NCBI GenBank assembly: GCA_947247005.1
Contig: OX365952.1
Location: 27,840,222-27,904,221 of the forward strand
Length of the DNA stretch: 64,000 nucleotides
Origin: Spisula solida
Lineage: Eukaryota; Mollusca; Bivalvia; Venerida; Mactridae
Direction: 5' to 3'
This document shows, piece after piece, positions 58,801 to 64,000 of the stretch. The number at the start of each line of letters is the position of its first letter. Position 1 is the stretch's first letter. The notes under the pieces were generated by a model. The model saw only the letters and a program-made list of their open reading frames with translations. It made no database searches and was not told where the DNA came from. The position numbers and the translations under genes are program-made.

Positions 58801-59256
58801 ATACTCAGATGGGGGATAAAATAGACCAGTCTACTTCTCCCCATCATTATATTAATTACACTCAGGTCGGGGATAAAATAGACCAGTCTATATCTCCCTA
58901 TCTCCATATTAATTTTACTCAGATGGGGATTAAAAAGACAATAATTAACCTAATTTATCGATTATCGCTTATTTTTGCGTATTTTGTATGGTTATTCTTG
59001 AATTCTGAAGACAGGAATACTCTTACGGAATGCACACATTTGTCCTGCATGCTCGTAGCTACTTGGTTTTGTCTTGCATCAATGCATATGCATGTAATGT
59101 ACGTTGAAAGTTATGATTCAATCGTAAACAATGCAAAACAGACATGAAATGCGGACATTTTAGACTAATTAGACAAAGTAAGAGCTTACCGAGTCTAACC
59201 CATATACTTGCATGTATTGTAGGGTTACATTTCTTTCCCAGATACTCCTCTTTTAT
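58801..59256. other. diverged hairpin units, then plain sequence
   Basis: 58801-58940 has three weaker GATGGGGGATAAAATAGACC-like units. The rest has no recognised feature; the frames here are not convincing. Confidence 0.4.
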
Positions 59257-59672
59257 TATACCCCCAGATACATAGAATATGGGGGCTATATTGGAGTCAT
59301 GCTTGAGGATGGTTGGTTGGTTGGTTGGTTGGTTGGTTGGCACATTTTGGCACTCTTGTTTTACACTTATGAATTTTGTCCGCGCTATTTCTTTGTAACC
59401 ATTGGTGGGATTTTAATGAAATTTTGTATGAATGATCAGTACCAAGTCAAGTTGTGCATGATGTCGGCACACATTGGTCGGATCAATTTTAAGGTAGTTA
59501 TGGCCCTTTATTTTTTACACTTATGAATTTTGTCCGCGCTGTTTCTTTGTAACCAATGGTCGGATTTTAACGAAACTTTGTATGAATGATCAGTACCAAG
59601 TCTAGTTATGCATACCTGACTGTTTCAAGCAGTTTCTGGGGGTATTCATCACATTCAGTGATATTTCTTGTT
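59257..59672 (+). mobile_element. Helentron-like element, TATACCCCCAGA family
   Basis: 5' hairpin TATACCCCCAGATA / TATGGGGGCTATA, a GGTT microsatellite, one and a half cores of 155 bp (TTATGAATTTTGTCCGCGCT at about 59366 and 59521), TTTCTGGGGGTATTC, hairpin ATCACATTCAGTGAT and TTTCTTGTT. Directly after the microsatellite it has ACATTTTGGCACTCTTGTT, identical to the end of the 56581-57487 element. Confidence 0.8.
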
Positions 59673-59889
59673 AATAATGTATTTATATAGGCCAAAATCT
59701 AACGTTTTTAAAGTTGAACGAATCAGGGTCCGGTTGTCGACACAACGCAAATGATCCGGTTCGCTTTTACAATTATATTTGCATCGGTATTATGTACAGA
59801 TATGGACATTAATATTTTAGCAATTTTTGAAATACACGTATATCACTTCATTTCTCATGTGGTGAGATTATTTTGAACTAAATGTCTTC

Positions 59890-60340
59890 TCAAAGGACTT
59901 AGCTCAGTGGTAACACACTGGACTGTCTATCCAGAGGTCGTGGGTTCAATCCCCGGCATTTGAACTTGACATTTCTGAACTTCTATTCGTAGTTATTTCC
60001 CGCTATATCGGACCATCTTGACTGCACATTATCTGGTGAAAAGTGCCAGTAAGCTGTGTATCGGTGCTATACACCGGGCACATTAAAGAACCCGACTGTC
60101 TGTTCGAAATAAGAGCTAGGCGCATGTCTGCAGCACCGGACATGCCTGTATCTGATGTCTCTCTCCCTTCAGGTGCTTTCTCTCAGTCTGTCCCTCTGGT
60201 CCGATCATGCTGTATCTGCACCGGTAGGCCCCGGGATGCACCTGCGCCCTAGTGACTGCAACACTCTATGTGAAGCGCCTTTGTACGTGCGTTCGCATGA
60301 AAAGGGCACTATATAAATCTACTACATTTATTCATTTTAT
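59890..60340 (+). mobile_element. tRNA-derived SINE
   Basis: The first 74 bp fold as a tRNA: TTAGCTCAGTGGTAACACA (A box), CTGGA/TCCAG anticodon stem with loop CTGTCTA (anticodon GUC, Asp-like) and GGTTCAATCC (B box). The acceptor stem pairs TCAAAGG with CATTTGA imperfectly. About 380 bp of unrelated body follow, ending AAAAGGGCACTATATAAATC and a TTTATT-rich tail, typical of metazoan SINE ends. Not a tRNA gene, because no terminator or genomic tRNA end follows. Confidence 0.7.
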
Positions 60341-60453
60341 TTAAAGGACACCTGATAGTTTTTTTTATAAAAACGTCTTTTCAAAACCCCATGGATAATA
60401 ACAAATACATACACATACTGACATTTTTACTAGATATTGGGGCTAAATTAAAT

Positions 60454-60684
60454 GCTCTATCAATAGATGGGGAGGCATATAGTGATTCACCTGTCCGTTC
60501 GTCCGTTCGTTCGTCCGTCCGTCCTGGTTAACCCAAATTGACCGTTTCTTCTAGCATTATTATGGCTTGCTACAAAGCTTCCATACTTGCATGGATGTTG
60601 TATATGAACACTCTCCACACGCCTGTATCACCTGACCTCATTTTGACCTTCACCTTGACCTATTTTGGACTTAGACTTATTGAA
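60454..60684 (+). mobile_element. ATGCCCCCG-family element, 3' truncated
   Basis: Matches 38821-39040: GATGGGGAGGCATATAGTGA, CCGT/CGTT microsatellite, the same CTTCTAGCATTATTATGGCT core; it ends at GGACTTAGACTTATT without the terminal hairpin. Confidence 0.75.
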
Positions 60685-61594
60685 GTAGCAACCCCAAGTC
60701 ATTTTTGTAACTTGATTATTGTTTGTATTTGTTTAGATCTTTGAATAGATCTCAGTAAAACCATCCCAGAACAGTTTATCTTTTCAAGATATCTTGAAAA
60801 ATAAAAAAGTTATGATACTTTCAATGTTCAAAAAACGGGGAAAAATCTAGAATTTTTCTGTTCTATAAATCAGTTCGCGGTTGCTCGGACGACGGAACCG
60901 AAAAAACACATATTTTTAGTAAAATTGTCATAACTTTTTTAATTTTTGAGATATCTTTATGAAATTTTGTACATCAGTTCATCTTTATATGCTGTACATT
61001 ATAAGCACAATTACAGCAATTTCATGGTCTAAATATTGGACAGAACTACAACTATGATGTAAAAATTTTCTCAAGTTTATTTCTCCGACTCAATAAAAAA
61101 CAATATAATAATATATTACTATAACAAATACATATATGTGCACACATTATATCAACAAAAACAAACAATCATGTTCACAAAGCATAACACTGTTCTGTTT
61201 ATGTAAATACCTCTTTCAATTATGTATCAAATTACAGTCTAACCTGCAGACAAAGACCACTTTTACAAAACCGGTCAACAAAGATCAACTTTATTTCTAA
61301 TTAGATTCAAAACTGTGTCTTCAAAAGTAATGATGAGTTAACCTATTGAGAGGCCATATGTCAACTAGTTTGACTGTATCAATTGTCATCAGTAATTCAT
61401 AGATATATTTATTATATACACATATACAAAAGAGTGAAAAGCAACAAAGACATAAATATCAATATGCCATATGGGTATGTTAAATTCATTGTTTTACTGG
61501 GGTCGGTACATATTAAAGATTGAGCATATATCACAGTTTTATATCAGCCTTTGTTTTGTTTGTTTGTTTGTAGGGGTGGTAAATATGAATGTAT
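60685..61594. other. 3' flank of the transposase-like gene
   Basis: AT-rich. On the minus strand AATAAA lies at 61413-61408, about 185 bp after the stop, a plausible poly(A) signal. Nothing else recognised. Confidence 0.4.
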
Positions 61595-64000
61595 TCAGTG
61601 GAAATAACATTCCTTGTACTTCTGGTACAGTCTATTGATATCCTGATAGTCTTTGAATAGCCACTGACGTCCTGAGTTTAAACATTCAGGAATGAGTCTC
61701 TTCCTTAAAACAAACTGTTTTTCAATGTCCTGTACATCACTCCTTGTTGGCCACATGAATGTTCCAGGTTTTCTGCATGGTACCATGAAGCTGACTCTTG
61801 CTTTATTAGCAGAAATGCAGTTTATCACACAACCTGGGTACCATGCATCTTGGTAAGCAACAATCAGGTATTCATTGTCTGTAAAACAATCATCAGAACT
61901 TGGAAGTTCTTTCTCCAGTGGAACAGTTACGTCATAATCGTCCTCTTCTTCAATGTCGTCGATATTACTAGCCTTCACTCTTCTCTTCTTCTTGGGGTGG
62001 GGTACTTCAGTCATTTGGTTGAATATGTCTTGGTTAACTTGTTGTTCCTCAGATCTATGTCGTTTCCTCATGTCTCGACCACCATTTCGCGCTATTTTCA
62101 GCAGTTCAGTTTGACTTTTTGCTTTCATATCTCCTAACCATTTGAATAATTTCAGCCGGTTTCTTTTAAGTAGCTGGACAGATGTATGGTGGTGAAATGA
62201 TGCATTTGGACGTCTCCTTTGGGAACTATCCAAATCGCCGAAGTGGTGTTCACATCCGAGGTTTGTGACATGGGCATAACTTGTTCGCTGCATATCTTCT
62301 TTTGATGGAGCTCTGCTATACTGACCACCTTCGAGAAAATCTTTCAATTGCTTCTGGACAGTTCTTAACATGGATTGTGTCATTGATTTAAGAATACTGT
62401 GAAGGAAATCTGTTTGTTTTATGTTATTTACTATATTCATGTATTTCTCAATATGTGGAACATTGAAGTCTTCAGAATCCATCCACTGGAGTTCATTCTT
62501 TAGCAGAATACCGGAATCCTCTGAGCTAGCTTTGAGCACTGTCTCTAGTTTTTGAATAACTGGTGACAACTGTAAATACGGCACAGTGCCAGAGATGACA
62601 AGCCACCAATATAAACTGGTGAATTGCACATAGATAACACACAGGGCTTCAAGCATTTGACGTACAGTATCACTCTCTAAGTCAGCCTTTACAGCTTTTA
62701 ACTTCAAATTGGGGTTGGGGATTTTCTCAAGAACATTTATAAACTCCTGTCTGTGATACAAAATTTCTGCAGCGGTCTGGAAGAGGGCGTTAAAACGATT
62801 GTCCTTATAAGTTCCTATTACGGATCGTATCCCCTTGGCAGCACAGTGAGCTTCCCACTTATCCCGAACACCAAAGTGGTCACCAGCAGGTCCAAATATG
62901 TCAGATGTTGTTCTGGCAACCCTTTCAATGACGGTTTGTTTCTTGCTCCAAGTTTTGAAGACAGGCATGTTGTCTCTTCCAATGGGACCTTCCTTACTTA
63001 CAATTTCTTTCTCCATTTTCTTAATGTCATCGCACACATACTTATGGAATCCAAGCAAGACATGAGCCATGCAATGGAAGTGGAGTACTTGCTGCTTTTC
63101 ATCATTGTCAATACAGTCTCTCAGAAGTTCATCTCGCCATTCAGTCAGTAATTTATCTGCCAGTATCTCGTTGCTTGCCCGGTCACTCATGGTATACGAT
63201 AGTTTTTCTAAGGATGATTGGACAAATTTTGTTTTTATCTCACTGTTGTTTGTTGCTTCTGCGTGAGTTTGAGCAAGTTCATTAAAATGACATTTTGTAA
63301 CTTCTGTAATTGTTTTGGCGGTTTCTCTGGCAACTTTGGTGAATCCGAGACTTAATATTTCTCCAGTGTCCAAGGTAACTGCAGTGTCAACGATTTTTTC
63401 TTTTCTTCTTGTCGTCCCATCTCGACATATTCCAAAGTTTGTGCACTGGTCAATGTTTTCTGCTATAAACGCTTTAGTTAAGTAATGTCCTTCATCTACA
63501 ATATTCTGGACTGTCGATTTCCCTGGTAGATCTGATTTTTGAAATTCACAATGAAACAAATGTCTTGAAACTGCCTCTATTGCCGATGATATTTTCTCAA
63601 CTCCAATTTCAAGACTAAACAATTCCATAATACAGAGTCGCATTTCACTGCAAAAGGTTCCATCATTGTTTTTTGTGAGGCATTTCCTATATTCTAGCTT
63701 TTCCCTTAAGATTTCGTTTTCTGTCACAATACAGTCCATTTCTGCATCCTTCTTTTTAAGTCTCTCTTTTAATTCACTTGCAGTCTCCTGTTTATGGTGC
63801 GGACTATCACGGAGTTTTTTCAGGGTCGAACGAAAGTAGCTGTTGAGTTTCTGGGCGTTGATCTTTTTCACAGTTTCACATTCTTTCTGGGCGTGTGTCA
63901 TTTTCACAGTTTCACGTTCTTTCATCGATTCTACTGCTTTTGACAAAGACTTTTTTAATTCAGTTTGTTGACGAAGCAATTGTTCATTTTCCTGTTTCAA
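61595..64000 (-). CDS. transposase-like protein with C-terminal SH3/Tudor-like domain (5' partial)
   Basis: Uninterrupted 801-codon frame. The first codon in the window is TTG, so the frame continues past 64000 and the true start is not visible. Residues 1-105 are a charged coiled coil. From about 190 there is an RNase H-fold-like arrangement: ICRDGTTRRKE (Asp194) in front of DTGEILSLGF, MSDRASNE (Asp273), HFHCMAH (His/Cys 307-313), an insertion of helices, and NLGCEHHFGDLDSSQRRRPN (Glu584). These are my candidates for the catalytic D-D-E triad. Then a basic NLS (PKKKRRV, 669-675), an acidic patch, and 710-770 with YLIVAYQDAWYPGCVI and PGTFMWPTRSDV, a Tudor/SH3-like domain. The superfamily is not identified. 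No TIR was found, so it may be a transposon gene or a domesticated one. Intact length suggests recent activity or selection. Confidence 0.75.
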   Translation of the reverse strand: MKQENEQLLRQQTELKKSLSKAVESMKERETVKMTHAQKECETVKKINAQKLNSYFRSTLKKLRDSPHHKQETASELKERLKKKDAEMDCIVTENEILREKLEYRKCLTKNNDGTFCSEMRLCIMELFSLEIGVEKISSAIEAVSRHLFHCEFQKSDLPGKSTVQNIVDEGHYLTKAFIAENIDQCTNFGICRDGTTRRKEKIVDTAVTLDTGEILSLGFTKVARETAKTITEVTKCHFNELAQTHAEATNNSEIKTKFVQSSLEKLSYTMSDRASNEILADKLLTEWRDELLRDCIDNDEKQQVLHFHCMAHVLLGFHKYVCDDIKKMEKEIVSKEGPIGRDNMPVFKTWSKKQTVIERVARTTSDIFGPAGDHFGVRDKWEAHCAAKGIRSVIGTYKDNRFNALFQTAAEILYHRQEFINVLEKIPNPNLKLKAVKADLESDTVRQMLEALCVIYVQFTSLYWWLVISGTVPYLQLSPVIQKLETVLKASSEDSGILLKNELQWMDSEDFNVPHIEKYMNIVNNIKQTDFLHSILKSMTQSMLRTVQKQLKDFLEGGQYSRAPSKEDMQRTSYAHVTNLGCEHHFGDLDSSQRRRPNASFHHHTSVQLLKRNRLKLFKWLGDMKAKSQTELLKIARNGGRDMRKRHRSEEQQVNQDIFNQMTEVPHPKKKRRVKASNIDDIEEEDDYDVTVPLEKELPSSDDCFTDNEYLIVAYQDAWYPGCVINCISANKARVSFMVPCRKPGTFMWPTRSDVQDIEKQFVLRKRLIPECLNSGRQWLFKDYQDINRLYQKYKECYFH

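Noticed and set aside
59890..59963. Functional tRNA-Asp gene
   Set aside because: The fold and boxes are tRNA-like, but the acceptor stem is imperfect, there is no pol III terminator directly after, and a SINE body with a typical tail follows.

Overview
The window is animal nuclear DNA, most likely from a bivalve mollusc and perhaps a heterodont clam. The evidence is AT-rich sequence, short conserved exons separated by introns of kilobases, and many copies of a 'pearl'-type element with CCGT/ACGG microsatellites and a 145-bp core repeat, a family known from bivalves. Species cannot be fixed from the sequence. Nothing here is prokaryotic.

Three gene-scale objects are supported. (1) On the minus strand, the 5' end of DHX15 (PRP43-type DEAH-box helicase): start codon and exon 1 at 11408-11460, exon 2 at 5006-5136, exon 3 with the Walker A motif at 2395-2543; the gene runs off the left edge. 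(2) On the plus strand, the 5' end of DDX56 (nucleolar DEAD-box helicase): exon 1 at 31863-31931 and exon 2 with the Q motif and Walker A at 46245-46406, separated by a 14.3-kb intron. No later exon was found before the right edge. (3) On the minus strand at the right edge, an 801-codon open frame (61595-64000, 5' end outside the window) that looks like an RNase H-fold transposase carrying a basic NLS and a C-terminal SH3/Tudor-like domain.

Most of the rest is mobile DNA. Left third: pearl copies inside DHX15 introns, a tyrosine-recombinase relic, a hammerhead-like RNA core and a deleted Ty3/Gypsy LTR retrotransposon (7165-10009) with PBS, polypurine tract, gag and a protease/RNase H scar. 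From 12.5 to 17.3 kb lies a foldback element with arms of about 765 bp, one arm carrying a second Helentron-like element. From 18 to 31.4 kb come TIR elements, hairpin repeats and a 76-bp satellite that reverses orientation just upstream of DDX56. The DDX56 introns hold more pearl copies, a 7.7-kb TIR insertion that splits a LINE, and several nested insertions (48.2-49.5 kb and 55.6-58.0 kb). A tRNA-derived SINE lies at 59.9-60.3 kb.

The most interesting pattern is that at least seven sequence-unrelated repeat families share one plan: a 5' hairpin (arms A and B), usually a microsatellite, usually a tandem core array, a 3' copy of B (called C) that also pairs with A, a short 3' hairpin, and an end that is TCTTGTT in most families. 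Nested insertions with readable empty sites place the boundaries between two Ts without target duplication, as expected of Helentron-type non-autonomous elements. The core repeats of several of these families are packed with nuclear-receptor half-sites (AGGTCA/GGGTCA) at conserved spacings.
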